64,000 nt of DNA, taken from contig CANTFG010000037.1 in NCBI GenBank assembly GCA_947652605.1, forward strand, positions 106,068 to 170,067. Reading direction: 5' to 3'. Under the pieces are notes generated by a model that saw only the letters and a program-made list of their open reading frames with translations, was not told the origin of the DNA and did no database searches. Positions 53,139-63,403 of this stretch are shown piece after piece. The stretch is from Elmis aenea (lineage: Eukaryota; Arthropoda; Insecta; Coleoptera; Elmidae). The position numbers were made by a program, and so were the translations under genes. Positions within the stretch are counted from its first letter, which is position 1, and every line of letters begins with the position of its first letter.

Positions 53139-54263
53139 ATGTCTTTTAGAGGTAACCAAAGTCATTATAATTCTGACAGTTCAAATAGTTCAAAAAGTGA
53201 TTCTGATTCAAACTCCGAATACCCCAAACTTAATTTTTCAATTAAAATTAAACAAAACGACAATTTAATTAAAATGGCTGTTCTTAAACAAGAATATTTA
53301 AACATGGTTCCTGATTTCAATGGTGAAACAGAATTTTTGCCAAGATTTATCGAAATTTGCGAAAAATTAGTTAATAAATTTTATAATGCAGTCGATGTAA
53401 ATGACTTTCAGAATGAATATCTGATGTCAAGCATATTGGCAAAAATTAAAGGTGAAGCTGCCTTAAATATATCGTCTTGTACCATTAAAAATTGGCAAGA
53501 TTTGAAAGATGCGTTACTAACCACTTACTCTGATAAGCGAGATTGTTTTACTTTAAATATAGAAATGACTGAATTAAAACAAGGCAATGAAACGCCTTTT
53601 GAATTCTATAATCGTATACAGCATATACTTAATTTACAAATTTCTTACATAACGATGCATGGTAGCATCCAAGAAATACCAATTTTAAGCAAATTTTTCC
53701 GTAAATATGCTTTACGAATTTTATTACGCGGATTAAAAGAACCGTTAGGTACACTTATGCGTACTAAAAATCCACTGGATTTAAACAACGCATTAAGTAT
53801 GCTTACCAACGACTTTCAATTAGAGCCCCAACAACAAAAAACATTTAAAAATAAATTTCAACCTAAAAGCAATTTTTATAAAAACCCACCAAAGGTTAAT
53901 TATTTACAACTAACGAATTATGCCCATAATTCGCAAAATCCGGTGCCGAGTACAAGTAATACTCAACAAAGTTATTTTAATAAAAATAATTATCCTAATC
54001 ACCAAAAACGTATGGAATACAACGCTTTCGCATCAAACCCAAATTTAAGATTCCCCAAGCCGACACCAATGAGCGTGTCAACCAGAAATACTTATCGGCA
54101 ATTTTCCAACCAAAATTATCGTCAAGATCATAATAATTTTAAACAAAGTAACCCTAACTATATAGTCGAAGAACTAAACAATATCGACGATCAACCATCA
54201 GTCGAACTTCCTGAGGAAAATGCTTTTTTTCAAGAAAAAGCCTCGGACCAAGTTTCGAATTAA
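53139..54263 (+). CDS. gag: gag, retrotransposon capsid polyprotein
   Basis: 374 residues from ATG 53139. The frame is open two codons further upstream but has no earlier ATG. The N-terminus (about 7-27) is Ser/Asp-rich. A capsid-like region starts near 55 with VPDFNGETEFLPRFIEICE, the usual opening of insect gypsy-type Gags. WQDLKDALL and ELKQGNETPFEFYNRIQ near 120-160 and LRGLKEPLGTLMRTKNPL near 210 are the conserved helical motifs of this family. The C-terminal third is Asn/Gln-rich and basic, with no C-x2-C-x4-H-x4-C knuckle, as in other Drosophila errantiviral Gags, which bind RNA through basic residues. It forms the particle shell. The stop TAA overlaps the pol ATG as TAATG, and a slippery T7 lies 31 bp before it. 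Confidence 0.93.
   Translation: MSFRGNQSHYNSDSSNSSKSDSDSNSEYPKLNFSIKIKQNDNLIKMAVLKQEYLNMVPDFNGETEFLPRFIEICEKLVNKFYNAVDVNDFQNEYLMSSILAKIKGEAALNISSCTIKNWQDLKDALLTTYSDKRDCFTLNIEMTELKQGNETPFEFYNRIQHILNLQISYITMHGSIQEIPILSKFFRKYALRILLRGLKEPLGTLMRTKNPLDLNNALSMLTNDFQLEPQQQKTFKNKFQPKSNFYKNPPKVNYLQLTNYAHNSQNPVPSTSNTQQSYFNKNNYPNHQKRMEYNAFASNPNLRFPKPTPMSVSTRNTYRQFSNQNYRQDHNNFKQSNPNYIVEELNNIDDQPSVELPEENAFFQEKASDQVSN
54224..54230 (+). promoter_or_regulatory. Predicted -1 ribosomal frameshift site between gag and pol
   Basis: TTTTTTT sits in the gag frame as GC-T TTT TTT CAA, a perfect X-XXY-YYZ slippery heptamer. The pol frame is -1 to gag and is open from 54215 (after TGA at 54212-54214) through the pol ATG at 54263, so a -1 slip gives an uninterrupted Gag-Pol. 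A downstream stimulatory stem-loop or pseudoknot was not identified by eye. Confidence 0.75.
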
Positions 54264-57200
54264 TGAATTTAACAAATAATGATAGCGAACTACCGTACGT
54301 AATACTTCCTGAAAACAATTTAAAAGTTTTAATAGATACAGGTAGTACGAGATCGTTTATCAAACCTGAAATTGCAAAAAAATACTTTGTAAATGCAATT
54401 CAAAATGACCCATTTCAAATCTCTACAGTAAATGGCAAATCAATCGGACATTATAGCGCAACTATCCAATGTTCCAAATTATTTAAATTACAACATAAGT
54501 TGAAGTATTATCTATTTAACTTCCACAAACATTTCGATATCCTATTAGGTCTCGATAATTTAAGAAGTTTAAATGCAATTATTAATTTAAACGATAATGT
54601 TTTATATACGCCTAGCAGTAACATAAAAATTTACTTTTATAAATTACTTCATACTATTAATCACATAACAGTAAAACCAAGATCAGAACAAGTGATAAAA
54701 ATTAATATTAAAAATATTAAAGAGGGTGACATTATAATACCATATAATAAATTTAATGATTTAGAAATACCTGAGTGTATTACTAGAGTTAATAATTACC
54801 AGGCTATTTGCACTATACTAAACCCTACTGAATGCATATCAGTAGCGGTTATTGAACCCTTAATAGTAGAGAAGTTCGATGAATACGAACATTCCACTTA
54901 CCCGAACTTTAATAATTTAAGTACAGAAAAACTTAAATTCGACACGTCAAAAATTCGTACGTCCCATATGAACTCCGAAGAAAAATATGAAATAAGTAGA
55001 TTAATTAGAGAATATTCGGATATATTCCACCTAGAAAATAAGCAATTAAGTTTTTCTAATCAAATTAAACACAAAATTAGAACGACGGATGAAATTCCGG
55101 TTTACACAAAATCGTATAGGTACCCTTTTATACATAAACGAGAGGTAGAAAAACAAATACAAAATATGTTAGAACAAAACATAATTAGAAATAGTAATTC
55201 ACCATGGTCATCCCCGATTTGGATTGTACCAAAAAAGTTAGACGCCTCAGGCAAACAAAAATGGCGTGTTGTCATTGACTACCGCAAATTAAATGATAAA
55301 ACTATTAACGATCGGTACCCTCTTCCCAATATCACTGATTTGCTTGACAAACTAGGCAAATGTCAGTATTTTTCAACTTTAGATTTAGCTAGTGGTTTTC
55401 ATCAAATTGAAATGCATGAAGACGACATAGCCAAAACAGCGTTTAGCACAGAAAATGGCCATTACGAATTTCTCAGATTACCATTTGGTCTAAAAAGTGG
55501 GCCGGCTACGTTCCAAAGGGTTTTAGACAATATACTACGCGGTATTCAGAATGAAAAGTGTTTAGTATATCTAGATGATATAATAATTTTCTCCACATCA
55601 CTCCAAGAACATATTGACAGACTAAAATTAGTATTTCAAAGACTAAGAGAAACAAATTTTAAAATTCAATTAGATAAATCCGAATTTTTACGAAAGGAAG
55701 TAGCATATCTGGGACATATTGTTACTCCCGAAGGTGTGAAACCCAATCCAGACAAAATTAAAGCTATTCAAAATTACCCTTTGCCTAAAACAACTAAACA
55801 AATCAAAGGATTTTTAGGTTTACTGGGATACTACCGTAAATTTATCAAAGACTTTGCCAAATTGACAAAGCCATTCACCAATTGTCTTAAAAAAGACGCT
55901 CAGATTATCTTTACTGACCCCGAGTATATAAAATGTTTTAATTTATGTAAAAATTTATTAATCAACGAACCGATATTGCAATATCCGGATCTTACCCGAC
56001 CATTTAACTTGACTACAGATGCCAGCAATTTTGCAATAGGCGCTGTATTATCACAAGGTAAAATAGGTTCTGATTTACCTATAGCGTATGCTAGTAGAAC
56101 TTTAAACAACTCAGAACAAAATTATTCAACTACCGAGAAGGAGTTGTTAGCAATAATATGGGCAGTTAAATACTTTAGACCCTATTTATTTGGTAGAAAA
56201 TTTAAGATCGTTACTGATCATAAACCCCTCCAATGGTTATTTTCCCTTAAGGAGCCAAATTCAAAATTAATTAGGTGGCGACTTAAATTAGAGGAATACG
56301 ATTACGAAATAATTTATAAGAAAGGTTGTTTAAATAAAAACGCAGATGCTTTATCACGCATCGAACTCAACATGAACGAAACACAAAACAGTTTGAAAGG
56401 AACATTCGAATATAGGGATATTTTTAACGAACAAGTAGAAAATTTAAACACCCCAAATCGCGATGAAACAGAATCATTAGCAGTGGAGGTAGAAAATTTA
56501 AATGAATACCAAAACTTAAATGATGACGAAACTGTACATTCAAATCAGGAAGAAAATCCTATTATAGGTATTCCAATCGCAGAATGTCCAGTAAACTTTG
56601 GTAAAAATCAGATTCTAATATCTGAAACGAATTATTTACCATCGTCCCCGTCTGTAGTTAAACTCTATAGCAACAAGCAACGAACGTTGGTTCAATTTTC
56701 TAAAAACAATTACGAACAAGAAATTATTAATTTTATTAAAGAATTCGTAGTACCTAAGGTTAAGTATTACATTTATTTTGAAGACCCTTTATACGAAAAG
56801 TTTTGTAACGTACTTCAAAAATATTTTAAGAGTTCAAGTATTAATATGGTTAAATGTACTAAGAAATTAATTGATGTAGTCGAAGAAGACGAAATAATAC
56901 AAATTATTAGAAATTACCACGAAGGTAAAACAAACCATCGCGGATTAGATGAAACCGAAAACAGAATCAAAATTTCGTATTACTGGCCAAATCAACGAAA
57001 ATCAATTCAAACATTAATAAACAGTTGTGAAATTTGCCAAGTAACTAAATATGACAGACACCCTTTAAAATTAAAATTTAATATAACCCCTACTGCGGTT
57101 AGACCATTTCAAATTTTACACATCGATAGTATAACACTAGAAAATGTAAAATTCCTAACTATTATTGATTCATTTTCAAAATATTGTCAAGCTTATAAAT

Positions 57201-57940
57201 TAAACTCGTCACAAGGAATCGAAATAGTAAATAACTTAATAAAATATTTCACGCACCATTGTATACCAGAACAAATAGTTTCAGATAATGGTACAGAATT
57301 TAATAATTCTATGTTAAGGGAACTACTAGATGTTCATAAAGTACAAATTCATTTCATCAGTTCTCAGCACCCAGAATCAAATGGTCTTATAGAACGTTTT
57401 CATTCTACGCTAATTGAACATATTAGATTATTGAATAACCAACATATTTATAAAGACGAGCCTATTGAAATAAAGGTTAATTATGCTCTATTAGCATATA
57501 ACAATTCGATTCATTCGGTAACAAACTTGAAACCGTATGAAATAACTTCTGGTCACTTAGAAACCGGATCGCCGTTTGATGTAGAAATAGAAAAACAATT
57601 AATTAATAATTATATTATAAAACATAGAGATAAGATTAAATTACTTTATAAGAAACTCAATGAAGATATACAAAATAAGAAAGAACACATTATAAATAGA
57701 CTAAATGAAAATAGAGAAATTGTAGAAATTCCTACTAGAGTATTTGTAAGAAATAAACAAAAGCAGCAGAAAACTAAAAATAAGTTTAAGCCTGAAACTA
57801 TAAGACAAATTAATCGTAAATTAAAAACCGCTAAAATAATAAGAAAACATGGTAATACAACTGAAAATATTCACCTTTCTAATATTAAAAGACCTAGACG
57901 AAATACATATCAATTTAAAAATATTTCAACCGAAATTTAA
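54263..57940 (+). CDS. pol: pol: protease, reverse transcriptase, RNase H, integrase
   Basis: 1225 residues from the first ATG; by frameshifting the product would begin within gag. An aspartic protease is at about 15-110, with active site DTGS at 25-28 and ILLG at 93-96. The reverse transcriptase, about 285-540, has WRVVIDYRKLN, STLDLASGFHQI (D374), LPFGLKSGPATFQ and YLDD at 436-439. RNase H, about 580-700, has D586 (TTDAS), E627, D652 (VTDHKP) and D695 (NADALS). The integrase has zinc-binding H886, H892, C922 and C925. Its catalytic triad is D955, D1008 (SDNGTEF) and E1044, with the last two 35 residues apart as required for D,D-35-E. The C-terminal tail is basic. All catalytic residues are present and no stop interrupts the frame, so the element looks competent for copying and integration. 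Domain order (RT and RNase H before integrase) places it in Ty3/gypsy, not copia. Confidence 0.97.
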   Translation: MNLTNNDSELPYVILPENNLKVLIDTGSTRSFIKPEIAKKYFVNAIQNDPFQISTVNGKSIGHYSATIQCSKLFKLQHKLKYYLFNFHKHFDILLGLDNLRSLNAIINLNDNVLYTPSSNIKIYFYKLLHTINHITVKPRSEQVIKINIKNIKEGDIIIPYNKFNDLEIPECITRVNNYQAICTILNPTECISVAVIEPLIVEKFDEYEHSTYPNFNNLSTEKLKFDTSKIRTSHMNSEEKYEISRLIREYSDIFHLENKQLSFSNQIKHKIRTTDEIPVYTKSYRYPFIHKREVEKQIQNMLEQNIIRNSNSPWSSPIWIVPKKLDASGKQKWRVVIDYRKLNDKTINDRYPLPNITDLLDKLGKCQYFSTLDLASGFHQIEMHEDDIAKTAFSTENGHYEFLRLPFGLKSGPATFQRVLDNILRGIQNEKCLVYLDDIIIFSTSLQEHIDRLKLVFQRLRETNFKIQLDKSEFLRKEVAYLGHIVTPEGVKPNPDKIKAIQNYPLPKTTKQIKGFLGLLGYYRKFIKDFAKLTKPFTNCLKKDAQIIFTDPEYIKCFNLCKNLLINEPILQYPDLTRPFNLTTDASNFAIGAVLSQGKIGSDLPIAYASRTLNNSEQNYSTTEKELLAIIWAVKYFRPYLFGRKFKIVTDHKPLQWLFSLKEPNSKLIRWRLKLEEYDYEIIYKKGCLNKNADALSRIELNMNETQNSLKGTFEYRDIFNEQVENLNTPNRDETESLAVEVENLNEYQNLNDDETVHSNQEENPIIGIPIAECPVNFGKNQILISETNYLPSSPSVVKLYSNKQRTLVQFSKNNYEQEIINFIKEFVVPKVKYYIYFEDPLYEKFCNVLQKYFKSSSINMVKCTKKLIDVVEEDEIIQIIRNYHEGKTNHRGLDETENRIKISYYWPNQRKSIQTLINSCEICQVTKYDRHPLKLKFNITPTAVRPFQILHIDSITLENVKFLTIIDSFSKYCQAYKLNSSQGIEIVNNLIKYFTHHCIPEQIVSDNGTEFNNSMLRELLDVHKVQIHFISSQHPESNGLIERFHSTLIEHIRLLNNQHIYKDEPIEIKVNYALLAYNNSIHSVTNLKPYEITSGHLETGSPFDVEIEKQLINNYIIKHRDKIKLLYKKLNEDIQNKKEHIINRLNENREIVEIPTRVFVRNKQKQQKTKNKFKPETIRQINRKLKTAKIIRKHGNTTENIHLSNIKRPRRNTYQFKNISTEI

Positions 57941-58768
57941 GTACATTATCAACTAATTTAAGAATTAAGTAATTTTAAATGATAGCATTTACGTAAGTTA
58001 GAGAATACGTTTGTTAGAGTATTTGCCGATTATGACAAAATTATTCCAATAAACAAATCTTAATAAGATTTAATGGTATAAGTTTTAAAACCAGGAATAT
58101 GGGATTAAAATAAAATCAAAATTGCACATCAGAATGTTTTAATTTTGAAAGATATTTGCAATCAATTAATAGCACCTTATGATGCCATTTTAAATATTTT
58201 ACAAGGTATTAAGAACTTTAAACTTTTATAAACCACACCTTTTTCACTCAAATAAAATCTTATCAAATTGTTTATTTTATATCAATATCAGATTGTATTC
58301 GTAAAAGAAATTAATTTACATTAATTTTATTGGTCCTTGCCAAATATGAATCAGAATTTACAACTTTAACTACTAATGTTGCATTTTTATTGAAATCTAA
58401 TGAGAATTATTTCAAACCTCTAAGTGACATTTGTGCTAAAGGTAAAATTTTCAACGTCCAAGTTATTAACAAACAAATCACTTGCCGCCATTTTAAACTG
58501 GAAATTGAAGACGCAGAATTCAAGAAAAATCATTAAGAAATCAAACTTGGAATAATTACCCTCGAGGCCTTCTACATGTGTAATGGAAGACCACACATTT
58601 AAATATTTTGTGCCAAGTGCGTGGACAGTAATTGTTTATACACGGTGTTATGGTTGCCGGTTGTTACCTACCTGTAAAGTGAATTTAAAAAAAAGTAACG
58701 AGAACAATTAATCGCATTGAAATTAGCAGAAAGAAAAATGAACATTCCAGAGGAAGCTCAATTCTAAT
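57941..58768 (+). pseudogene. Post-pol region, probable env remnant
   Basis: In 17.6/297-type elements an env gene of several hundred codons follows pol. Here only 828 bp remain and no frame is long. Two short protein-like stretches are visible: about 30 codons ending in TAA near 58231, and about 67 codons from about 58333 to the TAA at 58536, the latter with two Cys. Between and around them are many stops. I could not match either to a known Env domain. An internal deletion plus decay of env is the simplest reading; a non-coding 3' region of a naturally env-less relative is the alternative. The last 230 bp before the polypurine tract show nothing recognisable. Confidence 0.5.
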
Positions 58769-58776
58769 GAGGGAGG
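58769..58776 (+). other. Polypurine tract
   Basis: GAGGGAGG lies immediately 5' of the 3' LTR, where plus-strand DNA synthesis is primed in LTR retrotransposons. It is short but perfectly placed. Confidence 0.88.
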
Positions 58777-59018
58777 AGTTATATATTGGTCCCTACACCC
58801 TAACATAACCTGCGATTTATGAACACTTTACGTCGTCGCCCAAATATAAGTTATTGTTGCACGTGTTCCAATGAGTAGACTATTCATCAAGCATAATTAA
58901 AATATTTGTAAATGTTTGTTTTTAAGTTAGTTAGAATCTAGACCTTAAGACTGTTAGATGTATTTTGAAGTAAATAAAACCTTTTAAAAAGCATTTGTAG
59001 TAAAACATCAATTTAACT
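58777..59018 (+). repeat. 3' LTR
   Basis: 242 bp, the same length as the 5' LTR 6206 bp upstream, and I found no substitution when comparing them base by base. TATAAG is at 58845-58850 and AATAAA at 58973-58978. It ends TTTAACT before the TGAA duplication. Confidence 0.96.
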
Positions 59019-59022
59019 TGAA
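59019..59022. repeat. Target site duplication of the LTR element, right copy
   Basis: TGAA, the partner of 52567-52570. It is also the first bases of the resumed satellite (TGAATACAATTG). Confidence 0.95.
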
Positions 59023-61522
59023 TACAATTGTTTTGCATATGTCTTTCAATGAGCTGGTTTTAATTTTTAATAATTTCCTAAAAATGCCGTGCTTTAGTTA
59101 ATACATGTGTTCCTTGAGCGACTATTTCGAAACAATTTTAATTATTGATTTGTATATCACAGGAACAGTTTATCCATCGCCTCTTTACATAAATACAATT
59201 GTTTTGCATATGTCTTTCAATGAGCTGGTTTTAATTTTTAATAATTTCCTAAAAATACCGTGCTTTAGTTAATACATATGTTCCTTGAGCGACTATTTCG
59301 AAACAATTTTAATTATTGATTTGTATATCACAAAAACAGTTTATCCATCGCCTCTTTACATGAATACAATTGTTTTGCATATGTCTTTCAATGAGCTGGT
59401 TTTAATTTTTAATAATTTCCTAAAAATACCGTGCTTTAGTTAATACATATGTTCCTTGAGCGACTATTTCTAAACAATTTTAATTATTGATTTGTATATC
59501 ACAGGAACAGTTTATCCATCGCCTCTTTACATGAATACAATTGTTTTGCATATGTCTTTCAATGAGCTGGTTTTAATTTTTAATAATTTCCTAAAAATAC
59601 CGTGCTTTAGTTAATACATATGTTCCTTGAGCTACTATTTCTAAACAATTTTAATTATTGATTTGTATATCACAGGAACAGTTTATCCATCGCCTCTTTA
59701 CATGAATACAATTGTTTTGCATATGTCTTTCAATGAGCTGGTTTTAATTTTTAATAATTTCCTAAAAATACCGTGCTTTAGTTAATACATATGTTTCTTG
59801 AGCGACTATTTCGAAACAATTTTAATTATTGATTTGTATATCACAGAAACAGTTTATCGATCGCCTCTTTACATGAATACAATTGTTTTGCATATGTCTT
59901 ACAATGAGCTGGTTTTAATTTTTAATAATTTCCTAAAAATACCGTGCTTTAGTTAATACATATGTTCCTTGAGCGACTATTTCTACACAATTTTAATTAT
60001 TGATTTGTATATCACAGGAACAGTTTATCCATCGCCTCTTTACATGAATACAATTGTTTTGCATATGTCTTTCAATGAGCTGGTTTTAATTTTTAATAAT
60101 TTCCTAAAAATACCGTGCTTTAGTTAATACATATGTTCCTTGAGCGACTATTTCGAAACAATTTCAATTATTGATTTGTATATCACAGAAACAGTTTATC
60201 CATCGCCTCTTTACATGAATACAATTGTTTTGCATATGTCTTTCAATGAGCTGGTTTTAATTTTTAATAATTTCCTAAAAATACCGTGCTTTAGTTAATA
60301 CATATGTTCCTTGAGCGACTATTTCTAAACAATTTTAATTATTGATTTGTATATCACAGGAACAGTTTATCCATCGCCTCTTTACATGAATACAATTGTT
60401 TTGCATATGTCTTTCAATGAGCTGGTTTTAATTTTTAATAATTTCCTAAAAATGCCGTGCTTTAGTTAATACATGTGTTCCTTGAGCGACTATTTCGAAA
60501 CAATTTTAATTATTGATTTGTATATCACAGGAACAGTTTATCCATCGCCTCTTTACATGAATACAATTGTTTTGCATATGTCTTTCAATGAGCTGGTTTT
60601 AATTTTTAATAATTTCCTAAAAATACCGTGCTTTAGTTAATACATATGTTCCTTGAGCGACTATTTCTAAACAATTTTAATTATTGATTTGTATATCACA
60701 GGAACAGTTTATCCATCGCCTCTTTACATGAATACAATTGTTTTGCATATGTCTTTCAATGAGCTGGTTTTAATTTTTAATAATTTCCTAAAAATGCCGT
60801 GCTTTAGTTAATACATGTGTTCCTTGAGCGACTATTTCGAAACAATTTTAATTATTGATTTGTATATCACAGGAACAGTTTATCCATCGCCTCTTTACAT
60901 GAATACAATTGTTTTGCATATGTCTTTCAATGAGCTGGTTTTAATTTTTAATAATTTCCTAAAAATACCGTGCTTTAGTTAATACATATGTTCCTTGAGC
61001 GACTATTTCTAAACAATTTTAATTATTGATTTGTATATCACAGGAACAGTTTATCCATCGCCTCTTTACATGAATACAATTGTTTTGCATATGTCTTTCA
61101 ATGAGCTGGTTTTAATTTTTAATAATTTCCTAAAAATACCGTGCTTTAGTTAATACATATGTTCCTTGAGCGACTATTTCGAAACAATTTTAATTATTGA
61201 TTTGTATATCACAGAAACAGTTTATCCATCGCCACTTTACATGAATACAATTGTTTTGCATATGTCTTTTAATGAGCTGGTTTAAATTTTTAATAATTTC
61301 CTAAAAATACCGTGCTTTAGTTAATACATATGTTCCTTGAGCGACTATTTCTAAACAATTTTAATTATTGATTTGTATATTACAGAAACAGTTTATCCAT
61401 CGCCTCTTTACATGAATACAATTGTTTTGCATATGTCTTTCAATGAGCTGGTTTTAATTTTTAATAATTTCCTAAAAATACCGTGCTTTAGTTAATACAT
61501 ATGTTCCTTGAGCGACTATTTC

Positions 61523-63403
61523 TAAACAATTTTAATTATTGATTTGTATATCACAGGAACAGTTTATCCATCGCTTTTTTACATGAATACAATTGTTTTG
61601 CATATGTCTTTCAATGAGCTGGTTTTAATTTTTAATAATTTCCTAAATATACCGTGCTTTAGTTAATACATATGTTCCTTGAGCGACTATTTCTAAACAA
61701 TTTTAATTATTAATTTGTATATCACAGGAACAGTTTATCCATCGCCTCTTTACATGAATACAATTGTTTTGCATATGTCTTTCAATGAGCTGGTTTTAAT
61801 TTTTAATAATTTTCTAAAAATACCGTGCTTTAGTTAATACATATGTTCCTTGAGCGACTATTTCTAAACAATTTTAATTATTGATTTGTATATCACAGGA
61901 ACAGTTTATCCATCGCCTCTTTACATGAATACAATTGTTTTGCATATGTCTTTCAAAGAGCTGGTTTTAATTTTTAATAGTTTCCTAAAAATACCGTGCT
62001 TTAGTTAATACATATGTTTCTTGAGCGACTATTTCGAAACAATTTCAATTATTGATTTGTATATCACAGGAACAGTTTATCCATCGCCTCTTTACATGAA
62101 TACAATTGTTTTGCATATGTCTTTCAATGAGCTGGTTTTAATTTTTAATAATTTCCTAAAAATACCGTGCTTTAGTTAATACATATGTTCCTTGAGCGAC
62201 TATTTCGAAACAATTTTAATTATTGATTTGTATATCACAGAAACAGTTTATCCATCGCCTCTTTACATGAATACAATTGTTTTGCGTATGTCTTTCAATG
62301 GGCTGGTTTTAATTTTTAATAATTTCCTAAAAATACCGTGCTTTAGTTAATACATATGTTCCTTGAGCGACTATTTCTAAACAATTTTAATTATTGATTT
62401 GTATATCACAGGAACAGTTTATCCATCGCCTCTTTACATGAATACAATTGTTTTGCATATGTCTTTCAATGAGCTGGTTTTAATTTTTAATAATTTCCTA
62501 AAAATGCCGTGCTTTAGTTAATACATGTGTTCCTTGAGCGACTATTTCGAAACAATTTTAATTATTGATTTATATATCACAGGAACAGTTTATCCATCGC
62601 CTCTTTACATGAATACAATTGTTTTGCATATGTCTTTCAATGAGCTGGTTTTAATTTTTAATAATTTCCTAAAAATACCGTGCTTTAGTTAATACATATG
62701 TTCCTTGAGCTACTATTTCTAAACAATTTTAATTATTGATTTGTATATCACAGGAACAGTTTATCCATCGCCTCTTTACATGAATACAATTGTTTTGCAT
62801 ATGTCTTTCAATGAGCTGGTTTTAATTTTTAATAATTTCCTAAAAATACCGTGCTTTAGTTAATACATATGTTTCTTGAGCGACTATTTCGAAACAATTT
62901 TAATTATTGATTTGTATATCACAGAAACAGTTTATCCATCGCCTCTTTACATGAATACAATTGTTTTGCATATGTCTTACAATGAGCTGGTTTTAATTTT
63001 TAATAATTTCCTAAAAATACCGTGCTTTAGTTAATACATATGTTCCTTGAGCGACTATTTCTACACAATTTTAATTATTGATTTGTATATCACAGGAACA
63101 GTTTATCCATCGCCTCTTTACATGAATACAATTGTTTTGCATATGTCTTTCAATGAGCTGGTTTTAATTTTTAATAATTTCCTAAAAATACCGTGCTTTA
63201 GTTAATACATATGTTCCTTGAGCGACTATTTCGAAACAATTTCAATTATTGATTTGTATATCACAGGAACAGTTTATCCATCGCCTCTTTACATGAATAC
63301 AATTGTTTTGCATATGTCTTTCAATGAGCTGGTTTTAATTTTTAATAATTTCCTAAAAATACCGTGCTTTAGTTAATACATATGTTCCTTGAGCGACTAT
63401 TTC
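61523..63403. repeat. Eleven-monomer block shared across the retrotransposons, right copy
   Basis: Right-hand partner of 43803-45687. Differences noticed: TTAATTATTAATTTG near 61700, TATGTTTCTTGAG near 62865 where the left copy has TATGATTCTTGAG, and CAGGAAC near 63265 where the left copy has CAGAAAC. Part of the series (GAGCTAC, TTTCTTGAG, TCTTACAATG, CTACAC, TTTCAATT) also appears at about 59630-60350, right after the LTR element. Confidence 0.83.

Larger units (their letters stand above)
52571..59018 (+). mobile_element. Ty3/gypsy LTR retrotransposon, 17.6/297-type, env lost or degraded
   Basis: A 6448-bp element with two 242-bp LTRs in which I find no difference by direct comparison, a primer-binding site, intact gag and pol, a polypurine tract and a TGAA target duplication. 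Pol order is protease, reverse transcriptase, RNase H, integrase, which defines Ty3/gypsy. Three features point to the 17.6/297/Tom group of insect errantiviruses: LTR ends AGTT...AACT, a TGGCGCAGTCGG primer site (tRNA-Ser type), and a Gag without a zinc knuckle. Those relatives have a third gene, env; here the roughly 830 bp after pol hold only broken frames. It is oriented like the LINE and the satellite. Identical LTRs mean recent insertion. Confidence 0.94.

Noticed and set aside
53014..53268. 84-codon frame in the LTR element leader
   Set aside because: It begins at GTG, overlaps the gag start out of frame and has no domain. It spans the predicted splice donor, so a short spliced leader peptide cannot be excluded, but nothing supports one.
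55900..56109. Antisense frame inside pol, and another at 54154-54363
   Set aside because: They are complementary-strand shadows of pol and gag without their own start context or domain.
58330..58536. Short frame after pol as an independent gene
   Set aside because: It starts at TTG with no upstream ATG or splice evidence. It is better treated as part of the degraded post-pol region.
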